Source: a virus. Taken from it: a stretch of DNA of 64,000 nt. Below, one piece after another: positions 1-10,763 of the stretch. Each line of letters opens with the position of its first letter. The first letter of the stretch is position 1. Below the pieces are notes generated by a model, which saw only the letters and a program-made list of their open reading frames with translations, was not told where the DNA came from and made no database searches. Location of the stretch: the IMG/VR virus record IMGVR_UViG_3300046170_000320, positions 1 through 64,000 of that record, one strand, 5' to 3'. A program made the position numbers and the translations under genes.

Positions 1-183
1 ATTGGGACTTAAATATAGTTTGAAATTATTTAAAGCATAGTTAACATTTGTATTGTCAAAATATCCAAATACTAAATCAGTATCAAATGTAGTTGTAAAC
101 TCTTGCTCAGTGCCTGTGGTAGGTATTAAAAAAACTTGAGCACCTTGGTAGTATTGTTGATTTGTTTCTGTTACTAAACTCAT
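1..183 (-). CDS. Virion protein, N-terminal part only (runs off the window)
   Basis: A 61-codon open frame starts at ATG 183-181 with MSLVTETNQQYYQGAQVFLI and is still open at position 1, so the C-terminus lies outside. It starts five bases after the stop of the upstream gene and continues the minus-strand head gene run (terminase, portal, capsid). Position suggests a head-tail or tail component. No domain is recognised in the visible part, so the function is unknown. Confidence 0.6.
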   Translation of the reverse strand, partial: MSLVTETNQQYYQGAQVFLIPTTGTEQEFTTTFDTDLVFGYFDNTNVNYALNNFKLYLSPN

Positions 184-187
184 TTAT

Positions 188-1180
188 TTAAGATTTTTCG
201 TTAGCTTCTACTTGTGCAGATTGCTGCGCTGCTGCTTGTATTATAGTTGGATCATTAACTATAATACCACAGTACTTAAGTATACCTATTATTAAATTAG
301 TTTGTTCTGATATGTCTAATTCAAAATCAACAGACGTTGAAGATGTTTCTCCTACTGGAGTAAATATATATTGACCAACAGATCCAATATTAAAACCCCA
401 CACCGGAGAGCTTGGTTTTAAAATACAATTAACACTAACAGTGTCTCCAGGATTATTAGGATTTGGATTTATTTTTAAAATTAATCTATTTAATGGAGTT
501 ATAGTTATTTGAGCAGAAGTAGTTCCACCATCAATTAAAAGAACGTCTCCAGGTGAATAACCAGATCCATAATCAGTAACATTAACACCTAAAACAAAAC
601 CATTAGGAGCGTTAACAGTAACTGTAAAGCCAGATCCATTGCCACCAGTTGTTCCATGTGAAGAACCATTTACATATCCAGAACCACTATTGTTTATAGA
701 AATCGCAGCATCAACTAAATCGCTGCTAGTTGTTCTAAATATAGGATATCTTTTATTAGGAGCAGTTAATTTTGATCTTGTTATTTTATCAAAATCTTTT
801 TTACTAACAAGTTGCGTTACAGAAGAATACTGAGGTTGTCCACTATAAGTTGTTACAACATCACCTATTTTGAATAAAGTAGAACTTGTGTTATTATAAA
901 AACACTCATTAGAAGAGTTATATGTAAAAGTTAATTCTCTTTCAAATGGGTGTAATTTATAATTTATATCTTTAAACATGTTAAAGAACTCAGTATCATT
1001 TTGGGAGTTATTTTGATTTAATCTATTCACTTGATTACCATCAGGGAAATAAGATTGAAATATTTCATCTTGTACTTGCGTGGCAAGACTGTTAAATTCA
1101 GCAGGTGTTATATATCCTCTTTGTTCTTTGTTTAATATATACAAGACTGTTTGGTATACTGTATTTACGCTTACTGCCAT
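188..1180 (-). CDS. Putative head-tail connector or virion structural protein
   Basis: 330-residue protein. The N-terminus (residues 1-40, with YILNKEQRGYITPAEFN) looks like a segment common in phage structural proteins next to the capsid gene. Residues about 160-225 are Gly/Ser/Asn-rich with two GSGY motifs (NNSGSGYVNG and DYGSGYSPGD), a beta-rich pattern seen in virion surface or fibre proteins. It is the second gene downstream of the major capsid gene on the same strand. The position supports a connector or early tail role. The precise role is inferred, not seen. Confidence 0.6.
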   Translation of the reverse strand: MAVSVNTVYQTVLYILNKEQRGYITPAEFNSLATQVQDEIFQSYFPDGNQVNRLNQNNSQNDTEFFNMFKDINYKLHPFERELTFTYNSSNECFYNNTSSTLFKIGDVVTTYSGQPQYSSVTQLVSKKDFDKITRSKLTAPNKRYPIFRTTSSDLVDAAISINNSGSGYVNGSSHGTTGGNGSGFTVTVNAPNGFVLGVNVTDYGSGYSPGDVLLIDGGTTSAQITITPLNRLILKINPNPNNPGDTVSVNCILKPSSPVWGFNIGSVGQYIFTPVGETSSTSVDFELDISEQTNLIIGILKYCGIIVNDPTIIQAAAQQSAQVEANEKS

Positions 1181-1199
1181 ATTAATTTTTTTAAATACT

Positions 1200-1222
1200 A
1201 AAAAGGCGGCCGAAACCGCCTA
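1200..1222 (-). terminator. Intrinsic terminator after the capsid-proximal gene
   Basis: On the minus strand AGGCGG and CCGCCT (1204-1209 with 1216-1221) form a perfect 6-bp GC-rich stem around a 6-nt loop. It is followed by a T tract (complement of the A run at 1200-1204). It lies 20 bases after the stop codon of the 272-residue gene, as expected for a Rho-independent terminator that would lower expression of the genes after it. Confidence 0.75.
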
Positions 1223-1242
1223 TGTATTAGTATCACTTGTTT

Positions 1243-2061
1243 TTATAGTTTTTTATCTATAGATTTATAGATCTCAACACCTTCATCTGTTTTCAAGAAA
1301 GCAGCAAATGCTGAGTAAGGGTTTTCATCAAAAGGTACGTTCATTAATTTTCTACCGTTTGATCCCCAAGTAAATGTTCTTTGATCGCCTGATAAATTAA
1401 TAATACCAGCTTCTGCAGCTCTAATAGCTGTGTTTCTTAATTGAACATTGTCATCATTAGCTAAGCTAATAAATAACTGTGGATTGTTTCTAGCAAACAA
1501 AAGCAAGTCTCTTTTTATTTCTTTAGAGCTCATGCTGCTTACTTTAGATCCAAGCTCAACTCTTAAAATAGCTTCTGCTTGATCTATATCCATATTTCTA
1601 GCCGCATTTAAAGCATCAATTTGAAGATCTAAAACATCTAAATCATCAGCAGCTTCTTCAACAGCACTAAATTCCTCGTATATTCTACCTTTTAAAGGGT
1701 GATACAAAGAAAGTAGCTTTTGTAGGTTTTGTTTTTCTTTTGGAACTTTTAAATCACCGTCTTTAAACATAATGTGACCTAAAGTTGCTTCACCTTTTTG
1801 TTCATCTACAAGTGGTGAATCTTGATTTGTAGCATATCTAATTTCTCTTTGCTTACCATTTACTTTGTCAAAATATAATAAAGAGTGTTTTTTAGTATGT
1901 CTACTTGGTATTGTTAATGTTAAAGGATTTTTATTACCTTTCAAGTAATAAACTCTATCTTTAATTTCCCAACTTGGTTTAGTTGGTTTTGGTGCGGTTT
2001 TAACCGCTACTTCTTGAGGTGCAACCTCAACAGTTTCTACTGCTTTAGCTTTTTTAGCCAT
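1243..2061 (-). CDS. Hypothetical capsid-proximal protein
   Basis: 272 residues. The N-terminus is Lys/Ala/Pro-rich and probably disordered (MAKKAKAVETVEVAPQEVAV), the middle is charged, and residues about 170-240 look helical (DLLLFARNNPQLFISLANDD). It is isolated by terminator-like hairpins on both sides, directly after the major capsid gene. I do not recognise a family. The position suggests a head-completion or minor capsid role, which is inference only. Confidence 0.55.
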   Translation of the reverse strand: MAKKAKAVETVEVAPQEVAVKTAPKPTKPSWEIKDRVYYLKGNKNPLTLTIPSRHTKKHSLLYFDKVNGKQREIRYATNQDSPLVDEQKGEATLGHIMFKDGDLKVPKEKQNLQKLLSLYHPLKGRIYEEFSAVEEAADDLDVLDLQIDALNAARNMDIDQAEAILRVELGSKVSSMSSKEIKRDLLLFARNNPQLFISLANDDNVQLRNTAIRAAEAGIINLSGDQRTFTWGSNGRKLMNVPFDENPYSAFAAFLKTDEGVEIYKSIDKKL

Positions 2062-2088
2062 AATATAATAAAATTAAATAGTTAATAA

Positions 2089-2121
2089 GGGTAACAGTTA
2101 CCCCCGTTGTTTTAACGAGGG
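2089..2121 (-). terminator. Double hairpin after the major capsid gene
   Basis: Two adjoining inverted repeats occupy the gap downstream of the capsid gene: GGGTAA/TTACCC (2089-2103, 3-nt loop) and CCC-CGTT/AACG-A-GGG (2102-2121, one bulge). On the minus strand they are followed by an A/T-rich stretch. This could be a partial terminator or an mRNA-stabilising hairpin for the highly expressed capsid transcript. It lacks a clean T run, so termination is not certain. Confidence 0.5.
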
Positions 2122-2139
2122 TAAACATTACCTGTGTAA

Positions 2140-3576
2140 TTACACTCCTTTGAATAATACAAAGTTGTTAGCAGCTTGTGTTACTAAACATCTTTCAGAT
2201 AGGAAGTTTACTTCCATAGCATCTAAAGTAGATGTAAAAGCTCCACCAGCAGAACCAGTCAACCAAGACTTCATGCGACGATCATCAGCTTGTGAAGCTC
2301 TGTATCGTACGTGCAAGAAAGGTCTACGGATGTTAGTTCCTAGTACTTGATCGTAAACAGTTGAAGTTCCAGCAGGAATTAAAACACCTTCAATAGAATT
2401 CACACCGTCGATAGCTCCACGAGTAGAAGCATCGTTCAAGTATTTCCAGTCTGTTTTATAGAAATCATAAGAACCTCTACGGAAACCGCTGAACCCTAGG
2501 TTCAATGCCATTTCTTCTGAGTTTTCAAATAATCCAAAAGCAGTACCACCAGCAGATCCTCCAGAGATTGCAGCTAACATGTCGTCAAAATCCAAAGCAG
2601 TTTGTCTTTGTAAGAATAACATGTTTTCTTCAATAGCTCCTTGAGTATCTAAGTTTTTCAAGATATCATCGAAAGCATCTAATCCAGCAGCAGCAGTGAA
2701 ACCAACGTTTACATTACCACGTCCTTCGATAGCAGCGAATAAACCTTCAGTACCTTTTCCTGTTGTAATAGCAGAAGCAGCACCTACTTTTTCACCTTCA
2801 ATCATAGCCATTTCTAGGTAATCTTCAAAACGTAGTCTTGTTTCAGACTCAGCTTTTAAGTACCATAAATAACCAGAAGCACCATCTTCAGTAGCAACTT
2901 CAACCCATCCAATTTGCGCCATATCAGAACCAGATACTACGTATTGACTTTTGATGATGATTGGTGAATTAGAATGTTGTGTAAACTGAGGATCAACACT
3001 TACGTACTGAGTTCCAGTATTAGCGCCTACAGCTCCAGCTGAAATTGATCCACCTTTTTGGTACTCAGAACCGTAAACAAATACTTTTAATCCTGTAGCT
3101 GTAAAAGCAGCAAGGTTAGCAACAGTATAAGGTTGTACAGTAAGAACACCAGTTGTAGTGTTAGAATCAGTTACCAAACATTTTTCTTCAAGACCAGTGG
3201 CTGGATCTAAAACAACGATAGTAGCTCTAGGAGATACAACGTTGAATACATCAGCAGCAGCGCCAGGATTGATGTTAATTGTAAGGTTACTTGGAAGACT
3301 ACATCCATCATAAGAGATGTGTAATCTATTTTGCTCAGACCAAATTACTTGATCAGATGACATTGGCATTTCAGCGCCAACCATTCGTAAGAATCCAGAT
3401 AAAGTTCTGTTTCCATAGCGCTCTACTTCTTGCTCATAAATCTCTGGTAAATACTGCTGTGCAAAAGTATCTGTATCGCCAGCTGCAGCACCGTCATTAA
3501 ATTTCAAGTAGTTAGAGTTCAAAAGCTCTTGCTTTTGACTTGGCACAATAGCGCCAAATTGAGGAGTTAAACTCAT
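2140..3576 (-). CDS. Major capsid protein
   Basis: 478 residues with an intact frame. It starts MSLTPQFGAIVPSQKQELLN and lies directly after the scaffold-like gene and the portal, the usual position of the major capsid protein. The sequence is typical of phage coat proteins: a helical N-terminal stretch (TFAQQYLPEIYEQEVERYGN), an extended central beta region and a C-terminal segment with SWLTGSAGGAF. There is no Shine-Dalgarno sequence, only an A/T-rich leader ending TTAATATT before ATG. Identification rests on synteny, length and composition. I see no diagnostic motif, so a major head protein is likely but the fold family is not assigned. Confidence 0.8.
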   Translation of the reverse strand: MSLTPQFGAIVPSQKQELLNSNYLKFNDGAAAGDTDTFAQQYLPEIYEQEVERYGNRTLSGFLRMVGAEMPMSSDQVIWSEQNRLHISYDGCSLPSNLTININPGAAADVFNVVSPRATIVVLDPATGLEEKCLVTDSNTTTGVLTVQPYTVANLAAFTATGLKVFVYGSEYQKGGSISAGAVGANTGTQYVSVDPQFTQHSNSPIIIKSQYVVSGSDMAQIGWVEVATEDGASGYLWYLKAESETRLRFEDYLEMAMIEGEKVGAASAITTGKGTEGLFAAIEGRGNVNVGFTAAAGLDAFDDILKNLDTQGAIEENMLFLQRQTALDFDDMLAAISGGSAGGTAFGLFENSEEMALNLGFSGFRRGSYDFYKTDWKYLNDASTRGAIDGVNSIEGVLIPAGTSTVYDQVLGTNIRRPFLHVRYRASQADDRRMKSWLTGSAGGAFTSTLDAMEVNFLSERCLVTQAANNFVLFKGV

Positions 3577-3591
3577 AATATTAAGTTTTTA

Positions 3592-4802
3592 TTAGTTAAA
3601 TTTTCTTGTTTTTATTTTTAGCTTTGTAGCGTCAGCGCCTGAAATAGCTTTAACTTTAAAACCGTTTAAAAACACATCACCTTGAGTAGTCCTAGCTTTA
3701 GTGTCACTCAAGTTTTTTGATTTGTTTACAACTTCTTTTACAGCGTCTGCTTTTCCTTGCTCATAGAAATGAGCGGCAATCTTATCTACGTTTTCAGCAG
3801 CATAAATAGCCTTGTGATAACCATTAACGTCTTGAACATTACCATTTTCGTCTAGGAACTTCCCAACGAGGTTTGTTATATTAGACTGGTTCTCTGCAAC
3901 TTTATCAACATTTTGAATATTGTACTTATATTTCTTTTCACCGACATTGATATCAAAACCTTTGAAATCATCGCTAAAAAGCTTTTTTGTATTATTCTTA
4001 AACATTTGATGCTGTTGCTCAGCTTGTTCTTGCTCCTTGTTATATCTATTGAAAAAATCCATAGCTTTTTGTTGTTCCTGAGTAACGCCCGGGTCTCAAC
4101 TTGATCTCGTCGTAATATTTACTCTTGGTTTCCTCTAAAAAGCTTTTGGCTTTCGCAACTTCTTCTTTAAACGCAAGTTTCTTTTTGCGTATATCCTTAT
4201 CTTCGTCGATGTCCTTCATCATAGTCAAAATCTTCTAACAGAAGCTCGAACGTCTGAATTATCTAAGTAAGGTTTATTCTTTTTATAATACTCTTTCAAA
4301 AGAGTTTTATCGTCTACATTACTATAATCAGCATTTAGACGAGTATAATCTTCTATTGTCCCACCAGTTTCTTCCATAAAGGCGACTAGCTTTTCAATAT
4401 TCTCTGGCAATGGTTTGCCTAATACTTTTTCATCTCTTATAGCTTCTTTAACTTCTGCTTCAACTTGTTTAACTTCAGCTTCTGTTACTTCTTGGATCGG
4501 AGAAAACCCTTCAGTAGTCTCGTTGGACTCTTGTACAGGTTCTCCCACCTCTGCGCTATCTCCGGATGGTTCTTCCACAGATACCTCCTTTGTTTCTCCG
4601 ACTTGAATGGCATCTTTCTTCTTTTTTTATTACTACTTTTTTAACCTCTGGTTCTAGTTCAATCAAAGGTTCTTTAGGATTAACATTTACTTTAGTTACG
4701 TTATCCTCTGTTTGGTTTAATTTTTTAGGTGTTTTCTTTTTTGTTTTTCAATTTAAACTCACCTTCCTGTTTAACAGGTTCATTTGTTTTTACTTCTGAC
4801 AT
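3592..4802 (-). CDS. Capsid scaffold-like protein, broken by several frameshifts
   Basis: About 400 residues when the frame is restored. The start is ATG at 4802 (MSEVKTNEPVKQEGEFKL). The frame changes near 4765, 4635, 4235 and 4090, but the pieces follow each other without loss: an acidic Lys/Glu/Pro N-terminal region, a VEEPSGDSAEVGE segment, then LAFKEEVAKAKSFLEETKSK, VTQEQQKAMDFFNRYNKEQE and a C-terminal domain ending KTRKFN. Acidic N-terminus, long coiled-coil-like helices and position between portal and capsid genes fit a scaffolding protein that organises procapsid assembly and is absent from the mature head. The breaks look like single-base indels. Confidence 0.65.
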
Positions 4803-4834
4803 AATATAATATAATTAAATAATTAAATAACGTT

Positions 4835-7224
4835 TTACATAAACGCGTTCATACCAGCGTCTGGCTGATTTTCAAAGTCTATTGGTAAGCCATCGTTATT
4901 TCTTTGGCTTATCATTTCACTTTGTTGCGTACCTTCCATTTTTATACGCTTGTCTTTTCTATCTTCTTTTTGTTGTTCTTTTTGAGATTGACCTTGAACT
5001 TCAAGTTGTTTCAATTGCATATCGAACTGATGCTGCATTTGCATTTTTTGTTGATCAAGCTGAGCTTGTATTTGCATTTTTTGAATCTCCATTTGAGTTC
5101 TAGCTTGTTCGTATTGAACTTTAGATCCGCTAATAGCCTCTTGCTTTTGAACCTTCGTTCATTGCAATTTTCTCATTAGCATCTGCTTGAGACTCGGCTT
5201 GAGCTCTAATATTAGCTTGATTATTCTCTTGGTCTTTCTTAGCTTTAGCCTTACGCTTAACCTTTAATAATTGATTAGCTAATTTAAGATTTTTAATTTG
5301 TCTTAAATCTATAGCATCTTCAAGATCAATACCTCCTTGCTGCAATGCAACTTGTATATTAGCTTCTAACTGAGCTTTTTCTTCATCGTCTGGTTCTAAC
5401 TCTAAGAAAATACCAAAGTCATGCAGATTTAAATTAACAACTTCTTTCAATGTGTTAACATTGTAATTACTAATAGAGTTAGTAAGCGACTCAGCTGTTA
5501 ATGGAAACTCTAGTGCATCTGCTATTTTAAGAGCTATGTTTTCTGCAACTCTAAGAGTTAAATAAGATGATGACTGCTTGAATATGTCTAGTAGCAACAT
5601 TAGATGCGTTAGCGGCCATTTTTTGTAAACCTACCAACGTGCTTTTGTCTGGCGTACTACCATCTCTAGCTTCATTAAGACCCGTTACGTCGCGTATCAT
5701 TTGCAAGTAATACTGGTACGTATTTATAAGACTTTGTATCTTGCCTTGACCAGAGCTAGAGTTTAATTCTTGAATTGGTACTTTACCTCTGTTTAAGTCG
5801 CCGTCTTGAGTTAAGCTTCTACCTACAATAGAACCAGTTTGGAAATACATATTTAATGCTTCAGCTGGGTTGTAGTTAGTGCCATTGCCAAGATCTACCT
5901 CAGCTAAGCCGTCCATATCTAAATAAACACCATCTGGCACTATTCTAGACATTACCTGCTGTAGTTTCAAATGTGTTATTTGAATCATATCAGCAAAGCC
6001 AATACATTTGCTAACTAAGCTTTCTATTCTACCTTTGTACATTCTGGGTGCACATATAGAATAATTCATTTTAACTTTAGTAGTATCAGCATAAGGTCTT
6101 GACATGTTTTCAGCAAGTTCCCATTTAAGCATCGTATCAGTTCCTAATACTTTAGCGCCGCTGTATAAAACCTCTATTGATCTTGATACTCTTTCAAAGT
6201 TATCATTTTCAGGTGGGATTAAACGTGTCTGGCTTTTCAATAGCTTTTAACAGACCTTGATCTGTTTTCTTAATTTTAAATACTTGATTGTGATATGTCT
6301 TGTAATCAAAGTATAAAACCTGCACAGTATTTTCGTCATATCCACCCCAACCAGTTACATATTGTCTGTTACCTGGCATTTGCTGTATACGCTGTAACTC
6401 TTTTTCAGATATATTTGGAAACTCTTTTTTAAGCTCTGGTATTGTAATAGATTTTATCTCACCTACGTAATATATGTCTTCGAAGTTAGGATCTTCTGTA
6501 TATGAATAAACCATATAAGCTGGGTCTACGTAATCAATAGTAATACCGTTAGCTGTGTTAAAGTTTGTTTTAGCAGCGCGATACCACAAACGGCTAAATC
6601 CATATTAAGTCTACGCTTTGTAAGCTCATATTTGTTTTGAGCCATAACAGAAGATATAGCCTCTTCTTCAGCTATCTCTATGCTTTGCTTATATGATAAC
6701 TGCATATGAAGCTCTAGCTCTTCTTCGCTTTCTGGTAGTAAATCAGGGTTTGGTACTTGGTATAAGTCAATACCTAGATTTGTTTTTAAATTATCTAAGT
6801 ATTGTTTAGCTAGCATGTCTTCATATATCTTAGAAGCATACTCAGTTCTTTTCTTTATAGATTCAGGATCTTGAGCATAAGCTTTAACATCATAAGAATG
6901 TGCTGATATACCATTAACAACAATGTCTACAAACTTAGATAAAATAGGTACAGGTTTCCAGTCTAAATTAAGATAAGACAAATCACCATTAATAGACAAC
7001 TCATCTTTATATTTTTGAACAGGCTGCTCACCTCTAGCGTACAGTCTCAATGTGTTAAAGTTATTCCAATTGGTTAAATAAGCGTTACCGTTGGTTCTAC
7101 CTGATTTGAACCATTCATACTCAATAGCCATAGCAACTTGACTGCCGTACTCTATGCTTGCTTTTTCAGCATCACTAACTACTTGACTTGGAAAAGCGCT
7201 ATTTGAATTAGTATATATATTCAT
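4835..7224 (-). CDS. Portal protein, broken by four frameshifts
   Basis: About 795 residues after frame repair. The start is ATG 7224 (MNIYTNSNSAFPSQVVSDAE), adjacent to the terminase stop. Frame changes are seen near 6575, 6245, 5580 and 5165. At each one the downstream frame picks up exactly where the sequence should continue, for example IEKPDTFN to PPENDNFERV and ATRHIQA to SSSYLTLRVAENI. The C-terminus is a Gln/Lys/Met-rich coiled coil (residues about 640-790), common in large portal proteins. Twelve such subunits would form the DNA entry vertex. Assignment rests on overall sequence character and on position between the terminase and scaffold genes. Confidence 0.8.
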
Positions 7225-9437
7225 TTAACTTATTATTTTTGATGTAGTTCCCCTGTTGTCATATCTTTTGATACCTAAATCTACAGGTTTTAAAATTCTT
7301 TTATTTACTGGTGAATATCTGTGTTTGTTACAAGCCATTAAAGCTAGTCCAGAGCTGATAGAAGCATCGTGCTTTGTTCTATTGTTTATATTAAACTTAG
7401 CCCAGTCTTCTAATGTTCTTTGAAAATAAACATCACCGTAACCTGTTTCTTTTAATCCAACAAAATGCTCTATATAACTTTCTATTGCAGAAGCATGAGC
7501 TTGTTTTATATCTTCACTAGAGTTTGGTATACCACCTAGTTCTCTTTCTGTCACCGATAACTTGCTGTAAGTTCTATCAGGTCTGTTCATTGCAAATCCC
7601 CTATAACCTCTACGTTTAAAATAGTATAGAAGTCTTGGCTTGTTATTCTCTACTAATATTGGCATACCATAAAATACACATGCCATTAACACATCTTCAA
7701 AGAAATATTTCAGCTGTTTGAGGTCTTGCTATATATTCTAAAAAGAAATGATTTGCTGGTGCGTCTTCCATTGAAAACTTGGTTAAGCCGTGCAAAGATC
7801 CTTTAGAACCTCTTTTATCTACTGTACCTGATATATCGTAAGGGTCACATCCAAAAGCACCTATATGCTCGTTACCTGGGTAATTAATGACCATTTTTTT
7901 GATATCTTTTATTTTGCAAATGAACTGCTGGCACCCAAGTTACTAAAAATCTACCACTGTTATTTGGTACAAATATAACTTTACTGTCTTGCTGACCGTT
8001 CTCCCATTGAAAAGAACCTTTTGTTACACTTATAGAATTTTTAAGATCTTCATTAAAATCTATTTGCTCGTATATCTTAGTTAGATTAATAAAGACTCTT
8101 TTGATTCATCTCTAAAAGCGTGCTTAGTAGTACGCGGAAACTGTCTATAAAATTCATTTAAAGCATCTTGATCTTGCTTTCAATCCTTCAACTTCATTGT
8201 CCCAATACTCTATTACACCTAAATCTATTTCATCACCTTGTGGTCCTTCAACTGGTTTTTTTGGCGTGTCGAAGACAGGTAATCCATAAGAATCAATGTA
8301 TCCTTCGTAATTCCACTCCATAGGTATAAACAAGCTATATAATCCAGAGCGAGTTTGTCCATTCGCATTTCGTTGAGTGACGTCCGAGTCATTGTATAAT
8401 TTTTTAAAGTTATCACCACCTTTGTCTAATGAGTTACTAGTTGAACCCATCATACACTTACCAATAATTCTAGAACCTAATCTAAGACAAGTTTTTGTTA
8501 CTCGCCAGTTGTTTAATATATTATTAGGTCTTTCCCACTTACCACTTTCATCGTGGACTAGTAATCTTAGTTTCTCCCCGTCGTACGAGTTGTCCCCTGT
8601 GTTCTTCCAGTCGATCGTGGTGTCGAGACCATCGAGCTCCCTGAGCGATTCGTTTGTCTCAAGCTTCTTACGGGTATACTTTGTCGCGGGTACTCTGTAC
8701 GCAAGCTCTGTCTTTGGCCTGTCCATACCGTCCTGAATTGGTTTGAAAAAGAACGGGTAGTTGACTGATATTGGAACGACCTTGTCTGTAAACATCTTCT
8801 TTGCATCAGGGCCAGATTTGGACAATATTCCAAACCGTGAATCTGACTGAATTGTTGCAGCGTTAACTGTCTCAGCTGAAGACATAAAGGAGAATCCAGA
8901 TCGTCTATTCTTAAGATAGCACATTCCGTAACTACGCTTGTCTGCTTTACAAGCTTCCCAGAATATAAAGAATAATCTGTTTGCTTCCCTAAAGTCTGGT
9001 TGCCCAACATCAATTTTGCTCCACTGCAAGTACATATAGTGAGTACCAGTAAGGTAAGTAGCCACATCCTTATTATAGAACCAAAAGCCTTCTTCCCTGC
9101 GGACGAACTCATTATCGATGTAATCATACCATTTTTCTTTAAAGTCTAGCGGGTATTCCTCCCAATCAAATACAGACTTTATTTTTTTTAATACTTTAGG
9201 ATATTCCGTATATTCCCATTTGTTAGTTTCAAACTTATGTACGTTGTTAGCTTTGGGTAAAGCTATTTTTAAGTTTTGTATCTCGTATATCTCCCCTATT
9301 GTACCGTCTTTACTTATTATAACGATATCGTGTTCTTTGTTGTAACCGTACTCCCATTTCTTATAACGGTTCGTACGTTTTAAAACCTTAGGTTTGATGT
9401 GATCTTTTAAGACCTTATATAACGTTTGCTCGTACAT
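7225..9437 (-). CDS. terL: Terminase large subunit, broken by about four frameshifts
   Basis: About 737 residues after frame repair. The motor that packages DNA into the procapsid. The N-terminal ATPase part (9437-8154) has a P-loop-like KNRRSGFSFMSSAE and a Walker B-like LLVHDESGKWE. The C-terminal nuclease has the RNase H-like start IGAFGCDPYDISGTV with an acidic residue, and a terminal DASISSGLALMA segment carrying the last conserved Asp. Frames change near 8168, 8100, 7910 and 7705, and conserved sequence continues each time. The start codon overlaps the stop of the small-subunit candidate (TAATG). The order small subunit, large subunit, portal, scaffold, capsid is classical. Confidence 0.88.
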
Positions 9438-9715
9438 TATTTCTTAGATCTTCCTTCAGCAAACCCTTTAAAAGTTCTTTCTTCTTTAACTTCTTTAGGT
9501 TTGTCGTTTAGCATATTCTCTTCTTCTTCAATGCGGTTAAGTATTTCAAAGGCATCGAATATAGCTAGCTTTTTAGTTGCTGCTGCGTTTTTAAGTCTGT
9601 CAGCTGATATATCATCATCTGAATCAACAATAGCTTCTTTAGCTACTTTGATTAACTCCTCAACTGCTCGCTGCCCAGCTTGGATTATATTCTTCTTCGT
9701 TTCCTTGGTGTTCAT
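9437..9715 (-). CDS. Putative terminase small subunit
   Basis: 92 residues, strongly helical and charged (RAVEELIKVAKEAIVDSDDD, then a DAFEILNRIEEEEN helix). Its stop overlaps the start of the terminase large subunit by one base, as in coupled terminase pairs. The small size and lack of a clear helix-turn-helix leave the assignment positional. It could also be another packaging accessory protein. Confidence 0.5.
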   Translation of the reverse strand: MNTKETKKNIIQAGQRAVEELIKVAKEAIVDSDDDISADRLKNAAATKKLAIFDAFEILNRIEEEENMLNDKPKEVKEERTFKGFAEGRSKK

Positions 9716-10267
9716 ACTTAATTACAATATCATTAGATTTCATACAGTAAAGTCTCTTTCCTTCAACTAAAAACTCCCACTCACCATTAGGCGTATAGCC
9801 AACTAGGTCTCCTGGGTTTATTTCTAGCGCTTCTAAGGACTTATTACCATATTTTAATATACCAACAAGCTTACGCTCTTTATCAAGCGTTAGAGGAATC
9901 ATTACTTTTTATAGGTGTTATAAAACATCTGTCACCAACAGTGTTCCAACCGTTTTTATTTTTATATAAATAAACCTGGTCAAGGTTGCAAAAATACAAA
10001 TCATCTTCAAAATATGATCTGCTTTTCTTTTTCTTACCTTTCATATCATAAAAGGTTCTAAACACGTTTTGGTGTATAACTATTATATCACCCTTTTTAA
10101 TGCCGGATTTAAAAGCTAGTGGTGTTTCAATAACTTCAGCTAAACGGTTTACAAACTTCCAGTTCTCAATTTTAGTATTGATAACTACGTCTTTGCCACC
10201 TATTTTAACTGTGTTTTTGTATTTATTCACCAACAGGCTTTACGATAAAATCGTACAAGCTTTTCAT
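9660..10267 (-). CDS. GroES-like phage co-chaperonin with two GroES-fold halves, frameshifted
   Basis: About 200 residues once two indels are corrected. The start is ATG 10267 (MKSLYDFIVKPVG), overlapping the preceding stop (TAATG). Frames change near 10237 (VG to NKYKNTVKIGG) and near 9905 in an A run (ITPIK to VMIPLTLDKE). Each half has GroES-like beta segments: GIKKGDIIVIHQNVF in the first, and INPGDLVGYTPNGEWEF with LYCMKSNDIVIKYE in the second. The latter resembles GroES 'GD-V..G-E..I..-Y..I.-SDI' patterns. By analogy with T4 gp31 it may cap a GroEL chamber for folding a large capsid protein. It lies next to the packaging genes and differs from the canonical GroES at 18.7 kb. Confidence 0.65.
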
Positions 10268-10495
10268 TAATACTCTAAATCATACTCAACAGATACAGCC
10301 ATGTTAGAATTAAACTTTCTTCCATGGCAATACCTCGTTGTTTTTCTTTATGTGAATATTATAAGATCCATCAGTTTCATTGAACAAAATATAAGCTATT
10401 TCGTGACCTCCGTAAACCTGCTGACCTATAGAGTAGTGCATAGCGTCATTTTTGTAATCAGAACCTATACTGATTTTTCTTATAACTGAATCCAT
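10267..10495 (-). CDS. Small conserved-looking late protein, one frameshift
   Basis: About 75 residues: MDSVIRKISIGSDYKNDAMH to ...EVLPWKK, then after a one-base shift near 10315, FNSNMAVSVEYDLEY with the stop overlapping the next start (TAATG). Without correction it would end at 10310 after 61 residues. Coupled by overlap to the genes on both sides in a chain of small late genes upstream of the terminase. No function recognised. Confidence 0.5.
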
Positions 10496-10729
10496 TATGC
10501 TTCTTCAGTAATTTCAGTGTATTCACCTGTTTCAAGATCAATAGAGATCTTACCGTAAGCCTCCTCTAGAACTTTCTTTTCTTTAGCTAAGCTTTCATTT
10601 ACTTCTGCTACTTTGTGTAATAGAGCATGCTTCTTGTGTTTCTACAACGCCGATTTCAGATACTAAAGCATCTAACTCTTTTTTAATAGAAGTTACTTTT
10701 TCTAGTTCTTCTTGTTTAATTTTTGCCAT
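10495..10729 (-). CDS. Small coiled-coil protein, one frameshift
   Basis: About 77 residues: MAKIKQEELEKVTSIKKELD, a helical heptad-like N-terminal half, then after an extra base near 10625 the frame continues ALLHKVAEVNESLAKEKKVL and ends ISIDLETGEYTEITEEA. The stop overlaps the next start (TAATG). Similar short coiled-coil proteins with a GxIxIDLETG-type end are common in marine phage late operons. Role unknown. Confidence 0.55.
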
Positions 10730-10763
10730 TTGATTTAATTTAAGTTAATTTATGTTTATATAG

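Noticed and set aside
8567-9127. A 186-residue minus-strand ORF inside the terminase gene
   Set aside because: It is a shadow frame of the conserved ATPase part; composition is Ser/Arg/Leu-rich with no coupling to neighbours.
3592-10729. Programmed frameshifting in the packaging genes
   Set aside because: Too many shifts, in both directions, without slippery sequences; sequencing indels explain them better.
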